Source: Lobosporangium transversale (taxonomy: Eukaryota; Mortierellomycota; Mortierellomycetes; Mortierellales; Mortierellaceae). Taken from it: DNA of 64,000 nt. The stretch spans positions 248,001 through 312,000 of the forward strand of contig NW_019028982.1 of the NCBI RefSeq assembly GCF_002105155.1, written 5' to 3'. The notes under the pieces are model-generated. The model was not told where the DNA came from. It saw only the letters and a program-made list of their open reading frames with translations, and ran no database searches. A program made the translations under genes and the position numbers. The stretch's first letter is position 1; each line of letters begins with the position of its first letter. This document shows positions 15,301-27,448 of this stretch, in pieces.

Positions 15301-16253
15301 ACCTCTCTTGTCAAAATTTCATTAGTGAAGCGACTCTCGGAGGAATTTTCAGTGACTAAAACACAACACTCTTGTTGGCGTTTCAACTTCTTCACAGTCT
15401 CTGCCATCTCAACTCTTGCATCTTTAGTGCGCTTAATCAGCTGGTAGACAAGGCGTGTGATCGCTAAAAGTGCACACTGCAGAGATGCGACTCGACAGAT
15501 CGAATCATCTGTCTCAAGTAATCGTTGACCTCCAGCGCTATAGTCTCTGAGTGATCGTCGTTCCAAGAGTTTATCCATACAGGGTAGGACACCTTCTGTC
15601 AGAAACTGCCTGTGATGCAGGTATACCATGGAGTAAATGACGCCAGTCTCACTGGTCATAGTTGATAGGCAAACAGATTCCCGAGTTAAAACCCCGATCA
15701 GTGGGAGAATCACATATTGAAATGACAGGACGCTTTTCTCGCATCCTGCATCCACATGCATAGGCATCAATATGAGCTCCTTGAGCCTGGCTAATCCCTG
15801 ACGGGAGGATAGGTCTGTAAGAATATTTGATGTGTCGACTGAGTGATGGTTGGATAGGTTGAGAAGGCATGAGTTTACAAATGTTCGGATTTGACGCTGG
15901 TCATGGAAGGCCTTAAAATCTTGCTTACGAAGGATGAAGCTTGCTATGTGTTGGGCTTTTTCTGCTGCTGGAGCAGCGACAATGATGTCGTCAGTGCCTT
16001 CACTCGCAATTTGATGAGTGGTTGGTCGCCTAGAGCTGACAATCTGGGCTCTAGCCTCATCGTCGAATCTGCCCCGCCCTCTATGGCCACCGTGGCTTGA
16101 TCCCATAGCCAAATCTCGTCCTCTTCCACCATCGTGATGGCCACGATTACTTCCTCCTCCCCTTCCCCCACCTCTAGCCGTGTTATGTCCTTGAGGTCCT
16201 TGGCCTCGTCCTCTGCCAGATTGACCATTGACGCCTCTCATGGCTCTTTCCAT
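9312..16253 (-). CDS. ZNFX1: ZNFX1-type SF1 RNA helicase with NFX1 zinc fingers and RZ finger
   Basis: Homolog of ZNFX1, an SF1 helicase tied to small-RNA silencing and RNA surveillance in animals and fungi. Five coding exons (16253-14101, 13975-12325, 12213-11829, 11728-9555, 9452-9312) stay in frame for 2167 aa. The first 60 residues are RG/GG repeats, a likely RNA-binding tail. Helicase motifs: Walker A GPPGTGKT rebuilt exactly across intron 1; ICEEAGEVLES; GDHLQLRPS; RRMRPEIS; TIDNYQ/GEEAKIVIISLVRS rebuilt across intron 2; NVLLSRAQHGMYIIGN. NFX1-type Cys/His repeats run from about 1365 to 1620 (CGHVCPLHC, CGKNQFCGHAC, CGHRCPSIC). The C-terminus is an RZ finger (WYRCPNGHTYVIGECG ... SRCPECGA) split by the last intron. 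A non-coding first exon is likely, because a donor near 16350 and an acceptor just before the ATG bracket a 5' UTR intron. Introns contain sense-strand T tracts. Confidence 0.93.
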
Positions 16254-16955
16254 GCCTGAATGTGGTAAAGCGACAAAGTAATGCCAAAGTATAATGTTAG
16301 TGTGTGGTTTCCTTCCAGGTAGGAACCAAAATTCTTAATGACAGACTTACTTGGATCTATTTCAAAAAACAATATCGTACGAATATGTTTTGTTGTTTTT
16401 ATGGCGCTTTTGAGCGAATGTTATGAGGTGGATGTAAAGAAGAAAAAGAGAAAGAAAAGGAAAAAAGGCAAAGATCTTGAATGCTTTATTATTTGTTGAC
16501 TTTGTGATTTGTTGATTTAGTGATTTGTTGATTTAGTGCTGTGTTTTTTTGATCTTGCCACACCTTGGCCTGGTGCATTGATCGTTCTTTTGCATGATTT
16601 GAGACACAAATACACAGCAGCACCTGCATCATTTGTATCATGCACACACAAGGGGAGTTGGCGAAGCACATGCTTGGCGGGGGGTACAAAACACATTTTG
16701 CCACCTGATGGTGGTAATTTTCTGGTACGCAATGACTTTTTGCAATGTCTCAGAAATTCACATATCATATTTATACTATGGTGCCATTTATCACACTTTG
16801 AAAGTCGACAGGAGCTGCTTGGAAATAGAGGGATGAGATTCTACGATATATTTCCCTTCGAGCGTACTGCTCTAGTTACAGATAGAAGAAGAGCCAAGGA
16901 AATTATAATAATAATAAAAAAAAAAAAAAAAAAATGCATTGAATTTTAAAGATTT
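16254..16955. other. intergenic: helicase promoter and 3' flank of the histidine kinase
   Basis: The genes are tandem on the minus strand, so the helicase promoter and its probable 5' UTR intron (about 16352-16258) lie here. Frames on the plus strand (about 137 codons from 16536) and in antisense have no recognisable content. An A18 run at 16917-16934 lies beyond the kinase stop. Confidence 0.55.
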
Positions 16956-19900
16956 CTATGCAATCCATTGGTCCAACATCGCCTCCAGATCCGCCAACTT
17001 TGTTGGTTTGCTCAAATATCCATTCATGCCACTGGCAAGGCACTTCTCTTTTGTCGACGGCACAGCACTCGCTGTCAGAGCAATGATTGGGATACTAGCT
17101 GCAAACGTTGAAGACAAACCCATGCTTCTAATCTCACTGGCCGCATCGAAGCCACTCTTGACTGGCATTGCACAGTCCATCAGGATCAAGTCAATTTTAG
17201 CTTGCTTAGCTGGTACATTAGGTGATGAGTTATCTGGGAGGAGATCTGCAGCAGCAGCGACGTTGTTCATTAATTCAACTGATGGAGATGCAGATGCTTT
17301 TGTAGTCGCTGCAATTGTTTCAAGCGGGACAGTTGACTGCGAGGATGAGGCAGACGAGATCGAGGATGCGCTCGATACATTAGCTGGTATAGAAAGAGCC
17401 GAAAGAGAAGTAGATACCATGGCCTGTGAAGCAGACGTGTCCGAATTGACAGATACAGGAGCCTTGTCCGCCGCTGAGGACGCTGTAGAAATTAAAAGGA
17501 AGTTCAACAATCTTTGGTCAAATCCATGGCTCATATTCTGATCGTTCTTTGGAAATATCATTATACAACTTTCAACGCTCAAATGAAATGATAGGAGATT
17601 TGAATAAAGGCGGTGGTGCTAGATTACTCTGTAGTTCCGTCTTCTCCATCTTGCATTGACGTGAAAGTTGCTGTGGACGATGACGATAATAATGGATATT
17701 GCCATACCTCTAATTCCAGGGTGACTGCTACTGTCACTATTTTCTTCTCCTGCAGCCACGTCCAAAAGGGTGCTACTGCTGGTAGGTGAGGATGTTTGGT
17801 TAAGCATCTCAACTTGGGCCTTGATAATATCAACTGCTACTTGACCATCGCATGCAGATTGTGTATCATATCCGAGTTTCTGAAGTTGGTATTGCACAAC
17901 CTAAACGTTCAAGACCAATTGGGAAAAAAAAATTCACTAACTGCGGCTTCCAAATTTTCATAATCTGCTGGCTTCTGGAACATACCCTCAAATTAATAAT
18001 ATTATCCTCAACGCAGAGAACACATTTGCCTTTACGCTCTCTTTTGCCGGCGGCTGCACGTGCAGCTCGACTGCTGAAAGCTGGATCATTGCTCAAAGAT
18101 TTAACAGAATCATCTTTAGCCGTTCCTGGCTTTTTAACTAATGATGCCCCATTGACGTTGCTATTCCCTGCAAGGCTCTCTGCAGCAGCCTTCATACGCA
18201 GCCTTCGTTGTATTGCAAGGGCAGGTGACCGCATTGGCGGGTGATGTTGACCTGATGGCAGTATCCCATTAGCCGCCGCAGCTTCATGAACGCGAGCGGT
18301 TGGAATAGGGTGCTCGCTGTCAATATTGCCGCTGCTGCCAAGGTTGGCTGAAAGAGAGGGCCGCCTCATGGATGCGTCAACATCTCTATCACAGATCGCG
18401 GGCGCAGATTCGGGAGTGTTCTTGTTGCAGTCGTTGTCTCGCTCATAGTCACTCGACACGAGACTGACATCCTCATCTACTGAGATGATTCGGCTTTCTG
18501 GATAATTAACGGTAGGGGAAATATTTGCGTCGTTGCAGTTAATTTCCAGGCAAGAGTGATGGTCAGTTGGTTGTTCAGGAAGTTCGTGAGGCGGGTTTTG
18601 AGTCAAAGCTGATTGCTTATCCTGTATGGTCCCTGTGTTGAAGGCATCAGGGCTTGGATTTGTTATGTCTCGGATGTACGGTGCATGTGAGCCCAACATC
18701 TGTAGGCACTCGACTACTCTATCAGCTTTGACAGGTTTAACAATGTACCGACATTGAATTGTCTGCTCCAGACCTCCTGCACAAATACGCTTCATCATGT
18801 CCTTGGCCAGATATCGTCCTTGGGGGGATGAGAATACAATCAAAACAATAGAGAGCACCAAGTCCTTGTAGCGTCCACCCAACTGTGCTTCTGCCTTAGC
18901 TGTGTCATTTCTCTGCTTGAATAGCAACCCAAGTTGTCTAGCTGTCTCAATCGTAGCCTCGGCATTAGCAGGTCGTGTACAAAAGAAAAAATGTGCATTA
19001 GGTCGATAATTCGGAGCTAAAATGACTCCATCCGATCCAAGCAGATCCCTTGGGCGCTCCCGCTCATCCTGCACAACATGATCATAGCTCTCATACAGCT
19101 TCACTTGAACGTTTTGTTGATTCAGGATAGTACCTAATAGGTGTCGTGACTCAGGGACTGACTCCACAACGACAACACGTGTCTCAGATGCGATCTCAGG
19201 CGCCAGCATGAGACGAACAGATGGTCCGCGCTGTAGATAAGGTGTCTTAGCAGTAGCTGTAGAGGATGGAGAGTTAACGATGAGGATTGGCCAAGTAAAG
19301 TAGAAAGTCGATCCTTGCCCAACATTTGAGGTTACTCCGAGAATACCGCCGTTCATCATGACCAAATGTTTACTGATAGCAAGACCTATGACATGGTAGT
19401 AATAAGAATTGATCATGTTTAGTCTAAACCTACTACAACAGTTTCTCACGCAAAAATAATTCATTATGCTCCCAGTAGGAACATGCCTCTAAAGCCACAG
19501 CCTTGATTACACATCACCATCAATCATATGGCAGTCCATTCTTTTCATTATTTGATAAGAAGCTACAGAAGGATATTACTCTGGAGTCCAACACTTCAAA
19601 ATGAACACTTACCAAGGCCAGTGCCTCCGAAGCGTCGAGTCATGGATTGGTCGTACTGTGCAAAGCTCTTGAAGATATGGTTCTTCAAAAAGTCTGGGTC
19701 AATACCAATGCCTGTATCTTCCACCTCGAAGCGTAAGGTAGCATTTGTTACTTGTGCATCCGGCGGGAGTGGCACATTGAAAAGTTGTTGCTGATGATTT
19801 CGCTCCTGTTGAGGTTGATGATCGTCTTTTTGCCGTAGCCTTGACTGTTCTTTGGCTTGATCATCATCTTCACTGGCGTCGTCCTTGATTAGTGAGCAAC

Positions 19901-22900
19901 GAGCAAGGACCTTCCCGGCAGCAGTAAACTTGACAGCGTTACCAATCACATTCATAATTACTTGCTGTAGTCTATCTTCATCTGTCCAGATAACGTTATT
20001 GTCTTGCTGTAACAATTCTTCCAACCACTCCAAATCATCGCTTGGTTCCATGATTAAGTCTACTTCCTTCCGGCCTGCCTTGTCTGCGAAGATCCGTACA
20101 GACTGTTCTATAATCTCCAGCAGTCCAGGGCACTCCTTAATGCTAAGGCTCATTGCTCCTGCCTCAAGTTTTGCAGTGTCCAGTAGATCGTTAATTACTG
20201 ACAAAGCGACATCACTCGTGATTTGCATGATCTTGATCATATCGCGTTGTTCTCCCGTCAAGTTTCCGTCCGTGTCTTCAAGCGCACTCAGTGCACCTAC
20301 GATTGCTCCAATTGGCTATAGTGTTGTTTTACACATCAAGTATATACGTGGCAGCATATTAATTTAAGAAAATATATCATGTATGTGTTTTCTTCTTTTA
20401 TAAGGGACATGGATGTCCCTTTTGATCCATTTGTGGAATGTAAACTTACTGTACGAAGTTCGTGACTTGTATTAGCCAAAATCTGTGATTTAGCTTCGTT
20501 AGCGGCGTGAGCAGCTTCCATTTCAACCTGTTGTGACTTCTTCATTTCCCACAAGCTTGCGTGAGCAATCGCCATAGAGATTTGATTTCCTGTCTGTTCA
20601 AATAATAGCTTCTCACTCTGAGTCCAAACTACCATATCTGCATCCCGCGAAGCCAGGAGATAACCCCAAATTCTGCGGTTATAGATCAGAGCCACACTAA
20701 TGAAACTCTTTGATCCAAAGATCGGATGCTGCTGAAGTGTGACATGCCTCATCTCACTAGCCATGTCATGATCGCTTCCAATAACATGTGTTTCCTGGAC
20801 CTCTAGGCCCTTCGGGAGTAAATGATCTATAGATGTTGACATCTTGGGTTTTCCCACACGAACAACCTCAGAGACCGCTCGGATCCAATGTTGTCCTGTT
20901 TCCTGGTCCACTTTACGGAACCGACAAATACGAATAGCATTGCAACGGATCACTTTGAATAGCTCTTTAGAAGCTGTATCCAAAATTTGAGGAAGCGAAA
21001 GGCCGCTCCTAATACGAACAGAGACTGAATATATTAGCTGTTTCATCTCAAGAGCATGGCGCTGCTCGCGGATCAACTCATGCCGAAGATCGGAGAGGCG
21101 GATTGTCGACCGTACGCGTGCCAATAATTCCCGAGTTGAGAAAGGCTTGACTAAGCAGTCATCCGCACCAAGATCCAAACCCTCAACGTTTGCTTCTTCA
21201 CCTGCACGTGCGGACAGTAGGATGAAGGGTGTCAACATTGTTGCACTATCACTACGGAGTCGTTTTAGTAATTCGTATCCATTCATGTTTGGCATCGCAA
21301 CATCTAGACCACAAAAGGATAGCATTAGTGCCAATATACTGCGAGCTATGCACTTTTTATACACGAGATAAAAACAGAAACGAGAATTAAAAGAAGAAAA
21401 GAAAATACCACTCAATACAAGATCAATTCGTTTGCCTTGCTGCAGTCTCTCAGAGATGAGTCGGATCGCGTCCAGACCGTCCACAGCACAACGGACCCTG
21501 AATTCTTTACCCAAAATCTCGCGTAGATATGACCGCATGTCATTGTTATCGTCTACAATGATGATATATCCTCTTCTGGAGCGAACTTTTGGCAACATGC
21601 ACATGTTATCTCCTGGCTCCTGCTCAAGTCTATCCATCTGGTCTTGGATCCCATATACGCTACCATCGTTGCCGCTGGCGTTGATTTGAGGATTTGCTTC
21701 ACTATCATCCTTACTCAGGATCTCTGTTACAGGGGCCTTAGGATTTTGAGCGGAAAAGGATGACTGACGAGGCGCAATTTGAGTGCTAATCTTGGTCAAC
21801 GTATTCTCTGGTACTGTTACATCTCCGCATACTGGAGAGTCGATGAGTATCTTTGTCAATTCTGTTTCTTCCATGTTCAAGGTCGATACTTCATATTCGG
21901 TGTTGATCTCTATGGAATCCTGTCGGTCGCGCATGTAGTCGGCTCCAGTATGGACCATGTCGTCGTCGTCATCTTCGGGTTTCTCCTCTTCGGTTGAGTC
22001 TGTTCCAGAGGTTGTTAGTGTAGATCCGGGAAGAGCCTTGTAAGCGATCCATTGAGTCGCTTCCTCGATATACATGGAGGAATCAGTCTTATTGTTTATA
22101 GCTCCATCCTTGGCTAGCTTCGGTGGGTCCTCAATTTCCATAGAGTCCCCTAATTTGACTTGAGAGCAAGGGTGGTGTTCTCTTCCGGCAGGGATCCACA
22201 GGTGGAAACATGACCCTTTTTCCAGTTCAGACGTGACCGATACTGCCCCTCCATGAACTTCTGCTAACTCCTTTACCAAGGAAAGGCCAATGCCGGTGCC
22301 TTCATGTGAACGTGATTGCTTGTTCTCGATTCGGTTGAATCGGTCAAAAAGCGTGGGTAAGTATTCGGCTGCAATACCAACGCCTGTATCTATTACATCC
22401 ACAGCAACTCCATTACGGCCATTTTTGTCTTTGCACGGGTACTGATGTACAGTGACAGAGCCTTCCCACGTATGCTTGAATGCATTTCCGATTAGATTGA
22501 GGAGAACACCACTCCACATAGCCTGATCTACCCAAAAGCCTCCCGGAATATCATCCAAGCTCTCGCAATTGATGTTATACTGTAGCCCGAAGCCACGGGC
22601 TACACTCTCAAAATTTGCTGATACTTCACGTGTAGCTTTAGTAAGATCCGTCTCTTCAAAAATAGCGTGACCTTTTCCTGCTTCAATTCTGGAGAACTGA
22701 AGTAGCATGTTGACCAGCTTGAGTAGTCGTCTTGAATTCCTCCGTACCATTTCTAGGTTTTGGCGTATTGATGTGTTCTCTGCTGTCTGCCCCAACGCAT
22801 CGTCTAATGGTCCAAGCATCAATGTCAGTGGGGCTATGTGTGTTGAGGAAAGATAGAGGAGAAGAAGAGTTAGCATTAAAGTAAGATTTTGGTCAATTTT

Positions 22901-25900
22901 TACGCGCCACATGTCTTTCGCTATATGGACGTATAAAAAACGTTATATGAAAAATAGCATTTGGAGTATACTTCGTAGTTCATGGGAGATATTCTGGAAG
23001 AACGAGATCTTAGCTTTGTTTAACTCAAATAATGCTTGTGCGCTCTTTCGCTCTTCCTCGCGTGCTCGCGCAAAATGCAACAGTGATGCAATATTTGCCA
23101 CCAAAAGCGCCAAAAAGTCCAGGTATTGATCATCCAGCATCTGAAAAGGGTTGATACCGACGATTAATATAGTCGTGATCCTTGACTCCAGTACAGAAGG
23201 GTTCTCCAGAATTGGTAACAGTAACGCTCTCGCAAGATTGTGAGTGGACTTTGGTAAAGTCACTAATCGAGGAATACCATCGGCTAAGACGGAACGGACT
23301 GGCCATGTCCATGGATCATCATATATTGGATCCGAAGGATCGAGAGGCTCGTATTCTTCAGGTGTGATGAGAAGCGAATCCGGGATATGTCTTGTCGAGG
23401 TGGCTTTTGAGAAGGTCCTTTCGGTCGTGCCACTATAACTCGCCGCCTCTAAATTTCGATCAAATGATGTGCTACACAGGGTCGCCATCTGTGGCACTCT
23501 CCGTGCTTCTTTTTTACCTGGAGAAATACCAGTAAAAAAATGTGAGCGGATCAATCTAACTTTGGTTCTAACAGCTGCACTAATCTTACTATCGCTACTA
23601 CCCAAAGCAAAGTCCAAACCCTCCTGATCCAGCTCTCCTGAGAATAAAGGTATACCTGCATGGGTTCCTAACGAAAGGAAGTCTTCGTGCTTTGATGGAT
23701 TTCCTCCAGTTGCACTTTCAAGAGCTGAAAATGTAGCTCCTGAAATGGCATTAGCGGGAGATGCGGTTGAAGGTGAATTGCAAGTCGCTTTGGAAGGATT
23801 TGACGAAAATGTTCCATGAGAAAGTTGTGGCTCTTTTAGTATCTCTTCGGTCTTGTACACGATTGAAAATGGGGTATCGGGATTATTGGATTCACGGAGT
23901 ATGGATGTGATCATCGAGTAGGCACCAGTAATGGACTGAATAAGGGGTGCTTGTTTGCTAAACTGATTCAATGTTGATAGTCGGCGCTGATTGAGTATAG
24001 ACTGTGTGACTTCCTGGACTAGAGCCAGAACTCCTCCTACAGAGCCGTCCTGCATGAAGATTGGTGAAAAGGTGAAGTCGAAATAGCATTCTTCTTCATA
24101 CCCCTCACTGAAGTGGAACAAGTATTAATACATACAGAATGTTAGGAGAAATGATGAAGAGACATTGATAAAAAAAAGAAGATATTCAAGTGAGGTAGGC
24201 GGAAGGCTATATATCAATACTGTTGTTTTTGTTTTTGTTTTGTTTTGTTACCGATTAAGATCAAGACGAAGCGCTTTATTATTAGTGCTACCGCGACGTT
24301 CTTTATGGACCTGAGTCATCAGGGGTGCTATTATGTCCCAAATCTCGCTCCAGACTGCTATTCCGGGCGCACCCAAGGCTTTATAATCAAGTGCAGAAAT
24401 ATGTTTAGTTAAGGTCATTCATTCCCAAATATCAAACGCAGATTTCTCATGTGCAAACGCGAATAACGAAGCAATCATCAATACGGCTATATGCTGCAAG
24501 CCAAAAAAAAAAAAAAAAAAAAAAAAAGATACAAAACCGTTGTTTGAGCGCTTACCAAGGGGATGCTTCTGTTTCAATATCGGCCGCCAGGGCTATTTTG
24601 ATCCAAGAGAGCAAGAGGGTAATAGAGAACAAACAATAAAAAAAAAAGAAGAAGAAAAAATAAGCATTAATACAAATAAGCATAGCTAATTTAAACATGA
24701 CGCGCCAGGGTCAAAAGCGCAAAAGTCTGTCTTGCCACGGATGGACTGTATGAAAAAGACAAAAAAGAAGATGATCGAATTGATTTGACTCGCAACAAAA
24801 TTTCTGGCTCTCAATGCTTTTTTTTTTGTCCGCTCATTTCAACTGCGATCAACCTCCAATATCTACCCAGACCATCATACTGAAAAGTGCAGAAGGATAG
24901 AGAGATTCGACAAATTTTTGTGAATCAAAAAAAAGGTGAGGACTCGACTTTTTTAAGTCATCATTCAGTCAAAGCGCATAAATATTAATAGGGAAAGATT
25001 GATAACAACAATCCAAAGGTACACAAATAACGCGCCAGTATGATATGTATTTGTAACTTGTTTATACACATTTGATCATTCCACTTCTTTTTGAGCAAGA
25101 GAACAAGAGAAACGAGAGCAATTTCTTTTCCTATTTTGTCTAATGTTTTCGCCTCTCTCCTTGACTTTTTGTCAGTTTGCAACACCAAATAAATTCATTC
25201 CTCAATTTTAAACTTTTTTTCGACTGATCCTCGGGAATGCCATCATACCCAACTCACTCAATTTTTTATGCTCTTCAACAGACATTTTTCTTTGTTCGGC
25301 TTTGCATTCCTTCTCGCCAAAGCACGCACATGCTCACACACCCAGACCAAAAAAAAAAAAAAAAAAAAAAAGATGCGCATTGTGCATTGATTGATCTGTC
25401 ACCCCTTGAGGAGACGCTCATGTGTATCAAAGGAAAAAAAAAAAGGGGGGGGAGGGGGGAGGGGGAGGGAAATGTCTCATCCAAAAACGAACAAACAGTC
25501 GTTAAACCAAGATCATGGTCACCCTTGTTTTCCCCACAATCAATTCTCGCATGATAGGAGTTACTGCGCCGACAATACATTGGTCACCGCTTCAAGGAAG
25601 CAATGCGCTTCAACTTTCAACCAGACCAATTAGAGGGATTTTGTTGATAACTAAATAAAAACTTACATCGTTGTATAAAAACTGACGACTTTCTCCCCAG
25701 TAAATTGCCAGAGGTAATGAAGATTGCAATACGAGTTGGAGCATTGCTGTCAGTTCTGTAGGCCATGATGGTCGGGGTCCTAGTTCTGTCAGACTCCAAT
25801 CTTTCTTGTTAACCAAAGACTCGACCGATTCTTCCATTTCGACCCTGGATTCAACTACATCTTGTAGTGGGTTCAAGTTGAGCATCGAGGATATACCCGC

Positions 25901-27448
25901 TCGTGCGTGTGGGATCGACAGCTTTGGGTTCACATTGCTGCCACTCTTTCGGTCTCCATCTAAATTGGCACTCATGGGATCGCTACCATAGCTGTCGCTG
26001 CCACTTCCATTCATGCATGACTCGTTAGTCCCATGGTCATCCATCTCGTCCTTTGTATTTCCAATAGGGCCTCTTCTATGATCGAATGGCGATGTATGGC
26101 AAATATGTCCATCTTGAGAGGCATGCTCCTTGTGTGATCCCACGTTGGACAGATGCTCACCCTTGTTATACAGCGGTGCAAAACCGAAAACAGTCGCCCT
26201 CGGCTTGTCTTTGCGCCCAATTTCTGCGACTCCATGCTGCTGATGCTCAGCCTTTTCTTTGACCTGGTTTGAATCCGGATATTGATCATGTACTACATAG
26301 TGCCCGGGTGTTTTGGTCGTGTTGGGTGAGGGCGTAAAAAAGGTTGTGGATAGTGGTGGGGATACTAAACCCGACTTCATATTAGACCATCCATTTCCAA
26401 CAGTGCTTGTTGCGTCAGTAAGCGGCTTCACTGTAGAAGGGACAGCAACATGTTCACCAATGTCTACCCTGGCTACCGTAACAGCAGGCTGAGGTAAATT
26501 TTGTTCTGCTAATGGACCAGTTGTTACAAGAGTTGGAAGAGAACCTCCATCATTATTTTTGCAATCTTTGCCATTGCTTCCAAGATTTACGCCCACAGTT
26601 GTGGTAATATTGTCTGGGGAGTTGAGGATATGTATCCTATGGTCACGAGTCGTTGGTTGCAGAAACGGATCAACTTCTTTATTCGATGGGAGCAATAAAG
26701 CTGATGTGTCTGCTATTGGAAATGTTGATGTGCTGTTGTGGATCACTGGAGGTGGGCATAGGACGGTTTTGAAGGGGACTGCGACCTGCTCTACATTGGC
26801 TGGTTGGTTGGGCGGGTTCATTGAAAGCTGGGTGACAGTGGGATTAGGAACAGATGAAGCCAGGGCATAGATGGTTGGAGCAGTGGTTGACGGGAGACAA
26901 AGGTCACAAAGGTTAGGGTGAATGATAGTTAGTTGCTGCTGTAATGAGTTATTCGTGCTGTTCTCGAGTTCATAATTGGTCTTCTCTTCTGATGGTTGCC
27001 ATACGTCTCCAGTGTGAGATTCATTAAGCTGAACGCATTCATGCTCTCTCTCCTGTTCCTTTCGGTGGGACAATTGACTCTGTACTAATGGCTGCTGTTG
27101 GAGGGCAGGCGTGTCGATGGTATTTCCTATTGGAACCGTTGCCTGCAAGTCGTTGGAGGCATCGCTATAGTCAATACTATTGCGATCATTATTACCAACA
27201 TTGTTACTCTTGCTATTACCATTATGGATGGTGCTACTGTTACTGTTACTGTTGCTGCTACTGCTACTGCTACTGCTACTACTACTGCTACTGTTATTGC
27301 TACTATTGTTGTTAGTATTGTTGCTATTATTGTTGTTGACTTCAAAGAGTTGACTTTCTTCATAGTCGGGTGCGGTAGTATAGGACTGAATGCTGTGAAT
27401 GGAAGCAGCCTCCATGTCAATGTCGAATGAGTCCGATGATGTACGCAT
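16956..27448 (-). CDS. dual hybrid histidine kinase (PAS-GAF-HK-REC-GAF-HK-pseudoREC-REC)
   Basis: Sensor kinase with two complete kinase cores. Ten exons, all in frame: 27448-25667, 24592-24556, 24378-24252, 24107-22972, 22833-21409, 21303-20450, 20315-19613, 19385-17986, 17900-17708, 17482-16956; 2727 aa from the ATG used. Order by approximate residue: disordered Ser/Asn/Gln-rich region (1-550); PAS (560-680, FLYND/PWRPILKQKHP/LALGAPG joined over three exons); GAF (690-1000); H-box NISHELRTPLTL; ATPase (NLIGNAFKHTW, DTGVGI, GTGIGLSL); receiver (VDDNND, LVLSDVAMPN, VKPF); GAF; second H-box NTSHELRTPIGA; second ATPase (NVIGNAVKFT, DTGIGID, GTGLGLAI); a receiver-like domain without acidic residues (2088-2250); and a terminal receiver (CVEDNIINL, LILMDCAMP, SKPTK). 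Output presumably passes to an HPt protein and a Skn7/Ssk1-type regulator. No TM helix, so cytosolic. The true N-terminus may be upstream, since the frame stays open for 24 codons before the ATG. Confidence 0.88.
24501..24527 (+). repeat. A-tract in a histidine-kinase intron
   Basis: A run of about 25 A on the plus strand (T on the sense strand) lies in the intron after the 37-nt microexon, between 24379 and 24555. Edges are approximate. Confidence 0.85.
24593..25666 (-). other. unusually long (about 1.07 kb) first intron of the histidine kinase
   Basis: The donor GTAAGT follows FLYND at 25667 and the acceptor TAG precedes PWRPIL at 24592. PAS homology runs straight across the junction, so no exon appears to be missing. 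The intron contains an A23-type run near 25349-25371, a G-rich stretch (25446-25470) and no convincing ORF. Other introns in this gene are about 60-225 nt. Confidence 0.65.

Noticed and set aside
16536-16949. A 137-codon plus-strand frame between the helicase and the kinase
   Set aside because: Composition is irregular, it ends in a poly-Lys stretch from an A-run, and it has no domain or splice partner.
26559-27430. Plus-strand frames antisense to the N-terminal part of the histidine kinase
   Set aside because: They are antisense to Ser/Asn trinucleotide repeats, which keep several frames open. The kinase frame links to the PAS domain.
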